This document shows, one piece after another, positions 24,934-33,795 of a stretch of 64,000 nucleotides of DNA. Positions within the stretch are counted from its first letter, which is position 1. Each line of letters starts with the position of its first letter. Source of the DNA: Actinacidiphila fildesensis (GTDB taxonomy: Bacteria > Actinomycetota > Actinomycetes > Streptomycetales > Streptomycetaceae); assembly GCF_042652185.1 (NCBI RefSeq), contig NZ_JBHSIX010000025.1, one strand, 5' to 3'. Under the pieces are notes generated by a model. The model ran no database searches and was not told where the DNA came from. It saw nothing but the letters and a program-made list of their open reading frames with translations. The position numbers and the translations under genes were made by a program.

Positions 24934-25642
24934 GCGCGGCGGGCGCGGCCGTGAGCGAGGGGCCGTACCAGGTGAGGTGACGGCCGCCGACGAGCGCGGC
25001 GGGCAGGCCGGGGAAGGCTTCCGGGCCGTCGTCGGCGGTGAAGGCGTACGGCTCGTCGGGCAGCACCACCAGATCGGCGCCGGCGGCGCGCAGCTCCTCG
25101 ACGGGGATCGCCGGATAGCGGTCGGCGTGCTCCGTGTACACGTTGTCCACGCCCAGCCGGGCGAGCAGATCGCCCGCGAAGGTGTCCCGGCCGAGCACCA
25201 TCCAGGGCCGCCGCCAGATCGGGACGACCGCGCGCAGCCGCCGCCCGGGGACGGGCAGCGCGCGCCAGGCGGCCGCCGCCTCGTCGAGCCAGCCGGGACG
25301 TTCCAGGCCGCAGCCGTCGACCAGCACCCGGTGGAGTTCGGCGAAGGCCTGGTCGAGGTCGCGGATCTCGGTGACCAGGACCGGCACCCCGGCGGCTCGC
25401 AGTTCGGCGACGTCCGGTGCGCGGTTCTCCTCCTCGTTGGCGATCACGAGGTCGGGCGCGAGGGCGGTGATCCGGGCGATGTCCGGGTTCTTGGTCCCGC
25501 CGATCCGGGTCACCTCCAGACCGGCCGGGTGGCTGCACCAGTCGGTCGCGCCGACCAGCAGCCCGGGGGCGGTCCCCGCCACCGCCTCGGTCAGTGAGGG
25601 GACAAGCGAAACCACGCGCCGTACGGCAGGACGATGAGTCAC
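24902..25642 (-). CDS. Helical-backbone metal receptor (BtuF-like) lacking a signal peptide
   Basis: 246 residues of the type III substrate-binding fold: RRVVSLVPSLTEAVAGTAPG, then LVGATDWCSHPAG, RIGGTKNPDIARITALAPDLVIANEEENR and YPAIPVEELRAAGADLVVLPDEP. These resemble BtuF/cobalamin or other metal-chelate receptors. Unusually, the protein starts at the fold itself (GTG 25642) with no export signal or lipobox, so it is probably cytosolic and not an importer component. No permease or ATPase gene is next to it. Its 3' end overlaps the convergent transporter by 32 bp. Confidence 0.8.
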   Translation of the reverse strand: MTHRPAVRRVVSLVPSLTEAVAGTAPGLLVGATDWCSHPAGLEVTRIGGTKNPDIARITALAPDLVIANEEENRAPDVAELRAAGVPVLVTEIRDLDQAFAELHRVLVDGCGLERPGWLDEAAAAWRALPVPGRRLRAVVPIWRRPWMVLGRDTFAGDLLARLGVDNVYTEHADRYPAIPVEELRAAGADLVVLPDEPYAFTADDGPEAFPGLPAALVGGRHLTWYGPSLTAAPAALSAALRAAIR

Positions 25643-25709
25643 CGGCCTACCGTACGGCGCGTGGTCGGGGCCCGGCGCGCACCGTCAGGTCGCGCGGCCG
25701 GGCAGCCGG

Positions 25710-27533
25710 TCAGCCCTTGGCGGCCGCCGCCGGCTTCTTCACCGGCGCGATCTTGTCGATCAGGCCGGGGTTCTTCTTGAGCCAGGCGCGCACGCCGTCC
25801 TGCTCATGGTTCTGTCCGGCGTCCTGGATGGCCGCCTCCAGACTGCTGAGTTGCGGCTCGGTGAGCTTGAAGTCCTTGAGCCACTGGGCGACCTGCGGCT
25901 CCTTGGCCGCGAACCCCTTGTGGGTCAGGGTGTGCAGGCCGTCACCGGCGCCCCAGGCGCCCATCGGGTCCTTGAGCTTCTTCAGGTCGTACTTGCTGTA
26001 GGCCCAGTGCGGGGACCACAGGGTGACGACGACGGGCTCCTTGGCCTTCAGCGACCGGTCGAGCTGGGCCAGCATGCTCGCGGTGCTGCCGGTGGTGACC
26101 TGGTACTCGCCCTCCAGGCCGTACTGCTTGAGGACCTTGTCGTTGAGCGCCTTCATCATGCCGGCGCCCGGCTCGATGCCGATGATCCGGCCCTTGAACT
26201 TGCCGCCCTGCCCCTTGAGGTCGGCCAGCGAGTCGACGCCCTTGACGTAGGAGGGGACGGAGAGTTCGAGGGAGGTCGGGCCGTACCAGGAGCCCAGGTC
26301 GTCCAGGCTGTCCTTGTACTTGTCCCAGTACGACTGGTGGGTGGTCGGCAGCCAGGCGTCGGTCTGGAAGTCCAGCTTCCCGGCGGACAGCCCGGTGTAG
26401 AGCGCACCGACGTCGTACTGCGAGAGCTTGGGCTGGTAGCCGCGCTCCTCCAGCGCTTCCTTCCACAGGAAGCTGGACGCGATGCCCTCGTCCCAGGGGA
26501 TGTAGCCGATGTTCACCGAGCGGCCGTCGCCGACGTTCTTGCCCGCGGCGGCGGTGTTCGTGTCGGCCGAGCCGCCGAAGATGTTCATGCCGCCCGCCAC
26601 GAGGGCGAGGACGACCACACCGACGACCGCGATGCCGGTCTGCGGCCGGTAGTTCCAGATGCTGGCACCGCGGACGGACGTCAGGGCCGCGGTGGCGCGG
26701 CGGCCGAGCGGTGAGACCCGGGTGCCGAGCGAGGAGGTCATCCGGTCCAGGTACATGGCCAGGATGACGACGGAGATGCCGCCCTCGAAGCCCAGCCCGA
26801 TGTTGACCTGGCTGATCGCGGTGAAGACCGATGCGCCCAGACCTCCGCCGCCGACCATGCCCGCGGTCACGACCATGGACAGGCCCAGCATGATGACCTG
26901 GTTGATGCCGGCCATGATGGTCGGCAGCGCGAGCGGCAGCTGCACCCGCAGCAGGGTGTTGCGCGAGGTGGTGCCGAACGCCTCGGCGGCCTCGATGAGA
27001 TCGCCGTCGACCTGCCGGATGCCCAGTTCGGTCATCCGGACGCCCGGCGGGATCGCGAAGACGATGCAGGAGATGACGCCGGGCACCTGGCCGACGCCGA
27101 AGAAGAAGATGCCCGGGATCAGGTAGACGAAGGCGGGCATCGTCTGCATGAAGTCCAGTACCGGCCGCAGCACCGCGCTGACGGTGCGGTTACGGGCCGC
27201 CCAGATGCCGAGCGGTATCGCGAGCACGATGGTGATCACCGTGGCGACCAGCACCAGCGACAGGGTCGCCATCGCCTGGTCCCACTGCTGGATCGAGTCG
27301 ATGAGCGCGAAGCCGGCGAAGGTGAGCACGGCCGCGGTGGGCCCGCGCAGCCACAGGGCGACGACCGCGAGGATCCCCGCGAGCAGCAGCGGTGCCGGCG
27401 CGCCGAGCACGGCGTCCAGGCCGTCGTACATACCGGACACGACGTTGGTGATGATGTCGAAGAGCCAGGCGAAGTGGTCACGCAGATAGGTGACGGCGCT
27501 GTCGATCCAGTCGCCGAGTTGCAGCCTAGGCAT
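25710..27533 (-). CDS. Glycine betaine/proline betaine ABC permease fused to substrate-binding protein
   Basis: 607 residues in two parts. Residues 1-about 310 are a ProW/OpuAB-type permease with several membrane helices and the coupling motif EAAEAFGTTSRNTLLRVQLPLALPTIMAGINQ-like segment (residues about 175-210). A further membrane segment (GIAVVGVVVLALVAGGMNIFG) tethers a C-terminal OpuAC-type binding domain (residues about 335-607), with aromatic residues such as in YIPWDEGIASSF and LWSPHWAYSKYDL that usually cage the quaternary amine. It works with the ATPase encoded 8 bp upstream-overlapping. Role: osmoprotectant uptake. Confidence 0.93.
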   Translation of the reverse strand: MPRLQLGDWIDSAVTYLRDHFAWLFDIITNVVSGMYDGLDAVLGAPAPLLLAGILAVVALWLRGPTAAVLTFAGFALIDSIQQWDQAMATLSLVLVATVITIVLAIPLGIWAARNRTVSAVLRPVLDFMQTMPAFVYLIPGIFFFGVGQVPGVISCIVFAIPPGVRMTELGIRQVDGDLIEAAEAFGTTSRNTLLRVQLPLALPTIMAGINQVIMLGLSMVVTAGMVGGGGLGASVFTAISQVNIGLGFEGGISVVILAMYLDRMTSSLGTRVSPLGRRATAALTSVRGASIWNYRPQTGIAVVGVVVLALVAGGMNIFGGSADTNTAAAGKNVGDGRSVNIGYIPWDEGIASSFLWKEALEERGYQPKLSQYDVGALYTGLSAGKLDFQTDAWLPTTHQSYWDKYKDSLDDLGSWYGPTSLELSVPSYVKGVDSLADLKGQGGKFKGRIIGIEPGAGMMKALNDKVLKQYGLEGEYQVTTGSTASMLAQLDRSLKAKEPVVVTLWSPHWAYSKYDLKKLKDPMGAWGAGDGLHTLTHKGFAAKEPQVAQWLKDFKLTEPQLSSLEAAIQDAGQNHEQDGVRAWLKKNPGLIDKIAPVKKPAAAAKG

Positions 27534-28410
27534 CGGCCGACTCCTTTCCGAGGGTGCTGCCCGGGGTGCCGGCGGAGCCCGCGCTGACGCCTGCCAGCGC
27601 CCGGCCGCGGTCCACGTCCTCCATGAAGGAGGCGACGTAGTCGTCGGCGGGCTGCAGCAGGAGTTCCTCGACGGTGCCGTTCTGGACGATCCGGCCGTCG
27701 CGCATCACCGCGATCCGGTTCCCGAGGCGCACCGCCTCGTGGGGGTCGTGCGTGATGAAGACGATGGTCTTGTGCAGGGTCTTCTGCAGGTCCACCAGCT
27801 GCTGCTGCATCTCGCGGCGGATCAGCGGGTCCAGCGCGCTGAACGCCTCGTCCATCAGCAGGACGGGGGCTTCGGTGGCGAGCGCGCGGGCCAGGCCCAC
27901 CCGCTGCTGCATACCGCCGGACAGCTGGTCGGGCCAGGACTTCTCCCAGCCGCCGAGCCCGGTCATCTCCAGTGCCTCGCCGGCCCGGCGCTCACGCTCG
28001 GCACGGGCGACGCCCTGCACCTCGAGGCCGTAGGCCGCGTTCTCCAGCACGCTGCGGTGCGGGAAGAGCGCGAAGTGCTGGAAGACCATGCTGATGCTGT
28101 GCGAGCGCACGCGGCGCAGCTCGGTGTCGTTCAGCGCGGTGAGGTCCTGGCCGTCGAACAGTACGCGTCCGGCAGTGGGTGGAAGCAGTCCGTTGAGCGT
28201 GCGCAGGAGGGTGGACTTGCCCGATCCGGACAGGCCCATGACGACGAAGACCTCGCCCTCGCTCACCTCGAAGGAGGCATCGATGACGGCTGGTGTGACA
28301 CCGTCCTCGCGCAGCTCGTCGCGGTCCGCGCCCGCTTCGAGCCGGCGGACCGCTTCTTCGGGCTGTCGCCCGAAGACCTTGTACAGATGCTCAACTTGCA
28401 GCCTTGACAC
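27526..28410 (-). CDS. proV: Glycine betaine ABC transporter ATP-binding protein
   Basis: 294 residues. Walker A GLSGSGKSTLLR, Q-loop MVFQHFALFPHRS, signature LSGGMQQRVGLARAL, Walker B VLLMDEAFSALDP and switch histidine FITHDPHEA. The N-terminal insertion (KVFGRQPEEAVRRLEAG) is typical of ProV/OpuAA. The usual C-terminal CBS pair is missing: the protein stops about 35 residues after EELLLQPADDYVASF, so ionic-strength sensing by CBS domains is not possible. GTG start at 28410 with GAGG upstream; it overlaps the permease gene by 8 bp. The 212-bp gap to the divergent exonuclease gene should hold the promoter. Confidence 0.92.
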   Translation of the reverse strand: MSRLQVEHLYKVFGRQPEEAVRRLEAGADRDELREDGVTPAVIDASFEVSEGEVFVVMGLSGSGKSTLLRTLNGLLPPTAGRVLFDGQDLTALNDTELRRVRSHSISMVFQHFALFPHRSVLENAAYGLEVQGVARAERERRAGEALEMTGLGGWEKSWPDQLSGGMQQRVGLARALATEAPVLLMDEAFSALDPLIRREMQQQLVDLQKTLHKTIVFITHDPHEAVRLGNRIAVMRDGRIVQNGTVEELLLQPADDYVASFMEDVDRGRALAGVSAGSAGTPGSTLGKESADA

Positions 28411-28622
28411 ATATACCTCGCGGCTCGCAGGAAGAGCGACGCACAGCCCCCGCTTGTGGGTCGCTCACTTCAAGTCCGGCGGCTGCCCCCCCTTATGCAA
28501 ACCAAACGCAACGGTGACTCAGGTCATATCTCGTCACATTCGGCGCAAGAGCACCGCGGGCGCCGTGCGGCCCGGCGCGGCGGCGCCGGAATCACCCCGC
28601 GCGGGCGTGCCATGCTGGCCGC

Positions 28623-29570
28623 GTGACTGACGCGCGCCCGAACAAGCTGCTCCTGCTCGACACCGCGAGCCTGTACTTCCGCGCCTATTTCGGCGTCCCG
28701 GAGTCGGTGAAGGCACCCGACGGCACCCCCGTCAACGCGGTGCGCGGGCTGCTGGACTTCATCACCCGGCTGGTCACCGACCACAGCCCGGACGAGATCG
28801 TCGCCTGCATGGACGCCGACTGGCGGCCGCAGTGGCGGGTCGACCTCATCCCCTCCTACAAGGCGCACCGCGTCGCCGAGGAGGCGCCCGAGGGTGCGTC
28901 GGGACCGGACACCGAGGAGATCCCCGACACGCTCTCCCCGCAGGTCCCCGTCATCGAGGCCGTCCTCGACGCCATCGGCATCGCCCGCGTCGGCGTCGCC
29001 GGTTACGAGGCGGACGACGTCATCGGGACGCTCGCCGGCCAGGCCCTGTGGGCGGTCGACATCGTCACCGGTGACCGCGACCTGTTCCAGCTGGTCGACG
29101 ACGCCCGCGGCGTGCGCGTGCTCTACCCCCGCAAGGGTGTCGGCGACTGCGACTTCATCACCGAGGACGTCATCCTCGAACGCTACGGCGTCCGTGCCGA
29201 CCAGTACGCCGACTTCGCGGCGCTGCGCGGCGACGCCAGCGACGGCCTGCCGGGGGTGAAGGGCATCGGCGAGAAGACCGCCGCGCAGCTCATCAACGAG
29301 CACGGCGACCTGGCCGGGGTCCGGCGTGCCGCCGCGGACCCGGTCTCCAAGCTCACCCCCGCCAAGCGCCGGGGCATCCTGGAGGCCTCGGACTACCTGG
29401 ACGTCGCCCCCAAGGTCGTCACGGTCGCCCCCGACGTCCCGCTCCCCGCGTTCAACCCGGCCCTGCCCACCGAGCCCGCCGACCCCGAGGTCCTCGAAGC
29501 CCTCGCCGCCCAGTGGGGTCTGGGCAGTTCCCTGATGCGCCTGCTGGACGCGTTGGACGAGGCGCACTAG
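28623..29570 (+). CDS. 5'-3' exonuclease (DNA polymerase I 5'-nuclease-like, stand-alone)
   Basis: 315 residues with the FEN/5'-nuclease layout: LLLLDTASLYFRAYFGV (first metal Asp), PSYKAHR, GYEADDVIGTLA and IVTGDRDLFQLV (acidic cluster), and the helix-3-turn-helix GVKGIGEKTAAQLINEHG that grips DNA. There is no polymerase domain; stand-alone copies exist beside full PolA in actinobacteria and remove RNA primers or flaps. GTG start at 28623. It is divergent from proV. Confidence 0.93.
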   Translation: MTDARPNKLLLLDTASLYFRAYFGVPESVKAPDGTPVNAVRGLLDFITRLVTDHSPDEIVACMDADWRPQWRVDLIPSYKAHRVAEEAPEGASGPDTEEIPDTLSPQVPVIEAVLDAIGIARVGVAGYEADDVIGTLAGQALWAVDIVTGDRDLFQLVDDARGVRVLYPRKGVGDCDFITEDVILERYGVRADQYADFAALRGDASDGLPGVKGIGEKTAAQLINEHGDLAGVRRAAADPVSKLTPAKRRGILEASDYLDVAPKVVTVAPDVPLPAFNPALPTEPADPEVLEALAAQWGLGSSLMRLLDALDEAH

Positions 29571-29777
29571 GGCGCGTTCCGAAAGGAGCGCCGTTCACAA
29601 TGCCGAGGCGCAGTCCGACACTTCGGACAGAACTGACCCGCGAATGGCCAAATTCGAAAGGATCTTCCCTCAAAACAGTGCGGGATCAGTCGGTCGCGGT
29701 GTGTACTGTGCGGATCCGCTTTCGGGGCGGATGGTGCCCCGTTCCCCCCGCTCCCTGATCTCCCTGAGGTCCATTCG

Positions 29778-31193
29778 ATGATCGAAATACCGGACCTGGC
29801 CGCCGGCGGCCTGGCCGCCGGGACCGTGTTGGCGTTCGTCCTGGGGGGCGGGCTGTTGCGCTCGCGCCGTCACCGGGCCCGGCAGGGCGAGGAGATCGCC
29901 GCCCTGCGCACCCATCTGGACGGCGCGCGGCAGGAAATCGGCCGTTCCGCAGACGCGTTCACCGCCGAGATCGTCCACTTGGCGAACCAGCGCATGCCGG
30001 CCGAGGCCACCCGCGCCGCCCACCCGCACATCCAGGTGCCGGGGCCGCTCCACCCGGAGCTCGCCGGCACCGGTCTTGGCGCGGGCCTGGACAGTGTCCT
30101 GGACGGGCTGCTGACCGCCATGGCGCAGGAGCGCAAACGGGTCGACGCGGCCGCCCGCGCGGGCATGCGCGGCGCCACCCGGGACATCCAGGCCGGGCTG
30201 TACCGGCTGCAGGACGTCCTGCGCGGCATGCAACAGCGCTACGACGACCCGGAGTTGTCGCAGACGCTGTTCGCCCTCGACCACGAGAACGAGCAGTCGC
30301 TGCGGCGCGCGCAGGTCACCGCCGTGGTGTGCGGTGCCTGGGTGGGGCTGGCCCGTGAGGAGTCCCATCTGGTGGAGGCGGTGACCGGTGGCCAGTCCCG
30401 GCTCGTCGGCTACCACCGGGTGCGGATCCACAACCACCTGGAGCCGGGCATGGCGCTCGTCTCGCACGCCGTGGAACCCGTCGCGATCATCGTCGCCGAA
30501 CTCCTCGACAACGCGCTGCGGCACTCCGCTCCGGACACCGAGGTCACGGTGAACCTCGAACGCGCCCACCACGGCGTCTCGGTCACGATCGACGACGCCG
30601 GGGTCGGCATGGCCACGGACGAACGGGCCTACGCGCAGCGGATGGTGGCGGGACGTGACCCGATCCTGCTGTCCGAGCTGGGCGACCCGCCCCGGATGGG
30701 GCTGGCCGCGATCGGCCAGCTGACCCGGAAGTTCGACCTGTCCGTCGACCTGTCGTCGCCGTCGCCCTACGGCGGCGTCCGCGCGGTGCTGCTCGTCAAG
30801 AACCACCTGCTCAGCCGGATCGACCCGGTCGAACGGCCGCCCGCCGCCAGCACTCCGCGCTCCACCCGCCCGGAGGCGCCGGCGGAGGCGCGGCCCGTGC
30901 CGCACACGCGGACGCACACGGCCGCGCACACCACGGCGCAGCCGGCGGCCCCCGTCGCCGCGCGCGACTCCGCCGTCATCACCCATGAACCCGCGCCGGA
31001 CGGCGACGCCCTGCCGCAGCGCCGCCGCAGGGCCCGCGCCGACGCCGTGCCCGCCCAGGCGGCGGCCGAGGCGGCCGAACCGCGGGTGCGGGAGCGGACC
31101 CCCGAGGAGGCGGCCGCCGCGCTCGGCGCCCTGCAGTCCGGGACCGCCGCGGCCCGATCCGCACTCGAAACCGAAGGGAACGACCCGCGATGA
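29778..31193 (+). CDS. cvnA: Conservon sensor kinase-like protein (CvnA/RarA type)
   Basis: 471 residues. One N-terminal membrane helix (GLAAGTVLAFVLGGGLL), then a helical region, then a HATPase with the N box VAELLDNALRHSAPDTEV, G1 IDDAGVGMATDE and MGLAAIGQL. The usual HisKA motif is degenerate, as in other conservon kinases, so autophosphorylation is doubtful. The last 130 residues are disordered, with many Pro, Ala and His. It is the first gene of a conservon (kinase-roadblock-DUF742-GTPase), a membrane-associated complex that resembles a G-protein-coupled receptor system. With two P450 genes downstream it looks like the rar (cvn9) operon, which affects aerial mycelium formation. Confidence 0.9.
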   Translation: MIEIPDLAAGGLAAGTVLAFVLGGGLLRSRRHRARQGEEIAALRTHLDGARQEIGRSADAFTAEIVHLANQRMPAEATRAAHPHIQVPGPLHPELAGTGLGAGLDSVLDGLLTAMAQERKRVDAAARAGMRGATRDIQAGLYRLQDVLRGMQQRYDDPELSQTLFALDHENEQSLRRAQVTAVVCGAWVGLAREESHLVEAVTGGQSRLVGYHRVRIHNHLEPGMALVSHAVEPVAIIVAELLDNALRHSAPDTEVTVNLERAHHGVSVTIDDAGVGMATDERAYAQRMVAGRDPILLSELGDPPRMGLAAIGQLTRKFDLSVDLSSPSPYGGVRAVLLVKNHLLSRIDPVERPPAASTPRSTRPEAPAEARPVPHTRTHTAAHTTAQPAAPVAARDSAVITHEPAPDGDALPQRRRRARADAVPAQAAAEAAEPRVRERTPEEAAAALGALQSGTAAARSALETEGNDPR

Positions 31194-31612
31194 CCAGCCG
31201 AGAAGCCGGTGACACGGCGTGGGTGCTCGACCCGATTCTGGAGATCCCGCACGTCCGGGCGGCCGTCCTGCTCACCAGGGACGGGCTGGTCTCCGGGTTC
31301 TCCGCGGCACTGTCGCAGGCCACCGCGGAGCGCACCGCCGCGATCACCAGCACGGTGCAGGGCGCGTGCCGGGCGGCCGCCGCGGCCTTCGCGGACCAGG
31401 ACGACGCACAGATCCGCCAGATCGTCATCGAGTCCGACCACGGCTACATCCTGGTCGCGCCCACCAGGCACGGCTCGGTCGTGGCCGCCTTCGGCGACCC
31501 GGAGGTCCGGCTGGACCTGCTCGCCCACCGGGTGCACTCGCAGGTGGCACGGCTCGGTGAGAAGGCGATGGCCGCCGCGCCCCGGGGAGCCGATGGCGGC
31601 TCTCCGGTATGA
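31190..31612 (+). CDS. cvnB: Roadblock/LC7 domain protein (CvnB/RarB)
   Basis: 140 residues of the roadblock/LC7 fold: DPILEIPHVRAAVLLTRDGL, then VQGACRAAAAAFADQDDAQI and IVIESDHGYILVAPTRHGSV. These proteins regulate small GTPases, often as GTPase-activating or docking partners, matching the GTPase gene two places downstream. It overlaps cvnA by 4 bp (ATGA) and cvnC by 4 bp, so the conservon is tightly translationally coupled. Confidence 0.93.
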   Translation: MTSREAGDTAWVLDPILEIPHVRAAVLLTRDGLVSGFSAALSQATAERTAAITSTVQGACRAAAAAFADQDDAQIRQIVIESDHGYILVAPTRHGSVVAAFGDPEVRLDLLAHRVHSQVARLGEKAMAAAPRGADGGSPV

Positions 31613-31965
31613 CGGGCCGCCGGAGCGGCCGCCCCCTGGTCCCCGCGTATCTGTCCACCGGCGGGGTGGCGCGGCCGAGCCGCAACAGCCTGGAGCGCCT
31701 CTCGGTGCTGACCGGCGGGGAGCACGTCCCCGACGGGCTCCCCGCCGCCCGGCACGCGCTGCTCAAGGCGCTGGACGGCGGCTCGCTGACCGTGGTGGAG
31801 ACCGCGGCCCTGCTGGAGCTGCCGGTCTCCGCCGTACGCGTCCTCGCCGCCGATCTGATCGACCTGGGGCTGGTGAGCGCCCGCCCGCCGGTACCCCTGG
31901 CCGCCCTGCACGACCCCGACCTGTTGAAGAGAGTGGCCGATGGCCTCCGCGCCCTCAAGCAGTAG
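31609..31965 (+). CDS. cvnC: DUF742 winged-helix protein (CvnC/RarC)
   Basis: 118 residues. It opens TGRRSGRPLVPAYLSTGGVA and contains the DUF742 core ALLKALDGGSLTVVETAALL, LPVSAVRVLAADLIDLGLV and ends VADGLRALKQ. The fold is a winged helix found almost only in conservons. It overlaps cvnB by 4 bp and cvnD by 26 bp. Confidence 0.92.
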   Translation: MTGRRSGRPLVPAYLSTGGVARPSRNSLERLSVLTGGEHVPDGLPAARHALLKALDGGSLTVVETAALLELPVSAVRVLAADLIDLGLVSARPPVPLAALHDPDLLKRVADGLRALKQ

Positions 31966-32554
31966 CACCGGCACCGGTGGCCTGCACCTGCCGGACAGCG
32001 CCCGCGATCTGGTGAAGATCCTGGTGGCGGGCCCGTTCGGGGTGGGCAAGACCACGCTGATCGACTCGGTTTCGGAGATCCGTCCGCTGCACACCGAGGA
32101 GCACATGTCCGAGGCGTCGGTCCAGGTCGACGACCTGGCCGGGGTGCGGGACAAGACCACCACCACGGTCGCCATCGACTTCGGGCGGATCAGCCTGGCG
32201 GGCGGCGTCGTGCTCTACCTGTTCGGCACTCCCGGCCAGGAGCGCTTCCGTTCCCTGTGGGCGGACATCGCCTACGGGGCGCTCGGCGCGCTGGTGCTGG
32301 TCGACACCCGCCGTATCGACGACTCCTTCGACGTGCTCGGCCTGGTGGAGGAGACGGGGCTGCCGTACGCCGTGGCGCTCAACACGTTCCCCGACTCGCG
32401 GCCGTACACCGAGGACCAGCTCCGCCGTTCCCTGGACCTGGATCCCGGCACGCCGATGGTGAGCTGCGACGCCCGGGACGCCAACTCCTCCATCGACTCG
32501 CTGCTCGCCCTCGTCCAGCACCTGATAGCCCGCGACCGTCCGGAGACCTGGTGA
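31940..32554 (+). CDS. cvnD: Conservon small GTPase (CvnD/RarD)
   Basis: 204 residues. P-loop GPFGVGKTTL (residues about 31-40), switch I threonines DKTTTTVAIDFG, switch II LFGTPGQERF (GTPG where Ras has DTAG), and the base-recognition region VALNTFPDS in which the usual NKxD is replaced, as known for conservon GTPases. The first 20 residues are Ser/Thr/Gly-rich. The ATG at 31940 lies inside cvnC (26-bp overlap). It would be the G-protein-like output of the complex. Confidence 0.92.
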   Translation: MASAPSSSSTGTGGLHLPDSARDLVKILVAGPFGVGKTTLIDSVSEIRPLHTEEHMSEASVQVDDLAGVRDKTTTTVAIDFGRISLAGGVVLYLFGTPGQERFRSLWADIAYGALGALVLVDTRRIDDSFDVLGLVEETGLPYAVALNTFPDSRPYTEDQLRRSLDLDPGTPMVSCDARDANSSIDSLLALVQHLIARDRPETW

Positions 32555-33795
32555 ACCCCTCTCCCTATCCCGCCCCCGCCGAGACCTTCTCGCTGTCCGC
32601 GCCGGTGCGCCTGTGGGAGGACGGCTTCGCCGCCGACCCGCACGCCTACTACGCGACGTTGAAGGCCCAGGGCCCGATCGGCTGGGCCGAGCTCGCGCCC
32701 GGCATCCCCGCGTACGTCGTCACCGACCGGCGAGCCGCCCTCGAGGTGCTGCACGACCCCGAGACCTGGTCGCACGACCCCCGGCCGTGGGAGGCCACGG
32801 TCGCCGAGGACTCGCCGATCCTCGGCATGATGCGCTGGCGCCCCAACACCCTGTTCTCCGACGGCGACGCCCACATCCGCTACCGCCGCACCCTGGTCGA
32901 CGCCTTCGACCTCGTGGAGCCGCACGACCTGCGTGAGCGGGTGCACCACGCGGTGGACGTCCTGGTGAACCGGTTCGGCCCGGCGGGCAGCGCCGACCTC
33001 GTCGCCGACTTCGCCCGCCCGCTGATGTCGCTGATCTTCAACAACCTGTTCGGCCTGCCGGACAGCGAGAGCGGCCGGCTCGAAGCGGCGCTGGGCAAGA
33101 TGATGGAGGGCGGCGCCGACTCCGCCGAGGGCGAGGCCGAGTACGGCAGTTACGTCATGGGGCTCGTCGGCGCCAAGAGCGCGCAGCGCGGCGAGGACCT
33201 GACGAGCTGGCTGCTGGACCACCCGCTGGAGCTGACCCCGGAAGAGGTCGTCTGGCAGGTCTTCCTGACCCTGGGCGCGGGCCATGAACCCAGCGCGAAC
33301 CTCGTCTCCAACGCGCTGTCCCGCATCCTCGGCAACCCCGCCTACTACTCGACGCTGACCAGCGGTTCGCGCCCGGTCATGGAAGCGGTCGTCGAGGTGC
33401 TGCGGTACGAGACACCGCTGGCGAACTACGGCATCCTCTACGCCCGCGAGTCGCTGAGCTTCCACGGTGTCTGGGTGCAGGCGGCCGTCCCCGTCGTCGT
33501 CTCCTACGGCGCCCTCGCGCTCTTCTCCGAGCAGGAGTTCGCCGGGGCCCACCACCCCCGCGACGCCTCGCATCTGTCGTGGTCGGCGGGCGAGCACGCC
33601 TGCCCCGTGAAGCAGCAGGCCCTGCTGATCGCCACCGAGTCCATCGAGCGGCTCACCCAGTGGCTGCCCGACCTGACGGCGACCACCCCGCGCGAGGACC
33701 TCAGCTGGCGCCCGGGACCGTTCCACCGCTCCCTGAAGGCGCTTCCCGTCCGCTTCACCCCGCGTATCCCCGACCAGCCTGGAGACCGAGCATGA
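32551..33795 (+). CDS. Conservon cytochrome P450 with atypical heme loop (CvnE/RarE position)
   Basis: 414 residues. P450 features: ExxR at residues 282-285 (EVLR), the I-helix segment LGAGHEPSANL (242-252, lacking the usual acid-Thr pair in canonical order) and heme-ligand Cys351 in SWSAGEHACPVKQQ. The canonical FxxGxxxCxG loop is altered: Trp for Phe, and Pro-Val after the cysteine where Gly is expected at +2. The GTG at 32551 overlaps the GTPase stop by 4 bp, so it is part of the conservon operon. Atypical P450s are known at this position; substrate unknown. It may act as a redox sensor or a pathway enzyme controlled by the GTPase system. Confidence 0.88.
   Translation: MNPSPYPAPAETFSLSAPVRLWEDGFAADPHAYYATLKAQGPIGWAELAPGIPAYVVTDRRAALEVLHDPETWSHDPRPWEATVAEDSPILGMMRWRPNTLFSDGDAHIRYRRTLVDAFDLVEPHDLRERVHHAVDVLVNRFGPAGSADLVADFARPLMSLIFNNLFGLPDSESGRLEAALGKMMEGGADSAEGEAEYGSYVMGLVGAKSAQRGEDLTSWLLDHPLELTPEEVVWQVFLTLGAGHEPSANLVSNALSRILGNPAYYSTLTSGSRPVMEAVVEVLRYETPLANYGILYARESLSFHGVWVQAAVPVVVSYGALALFSEQEFAGAHHPRDASHLSWSAGEHACPVKQQALLIATESIERLTQWLPDLTATTPREDLSWRPGPFHRSLKALPVRFTPRIPDQPGDRA

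Noticed and set aside
32257..32550. Possible N-terminal extension of the first P450 into the GTPase gene
   Set aside because: The extension is Arg/Gly-rich shadow sequence of cvnD; the GTG at 32551 overlapping the cvnD stop is the normal conservon junction.
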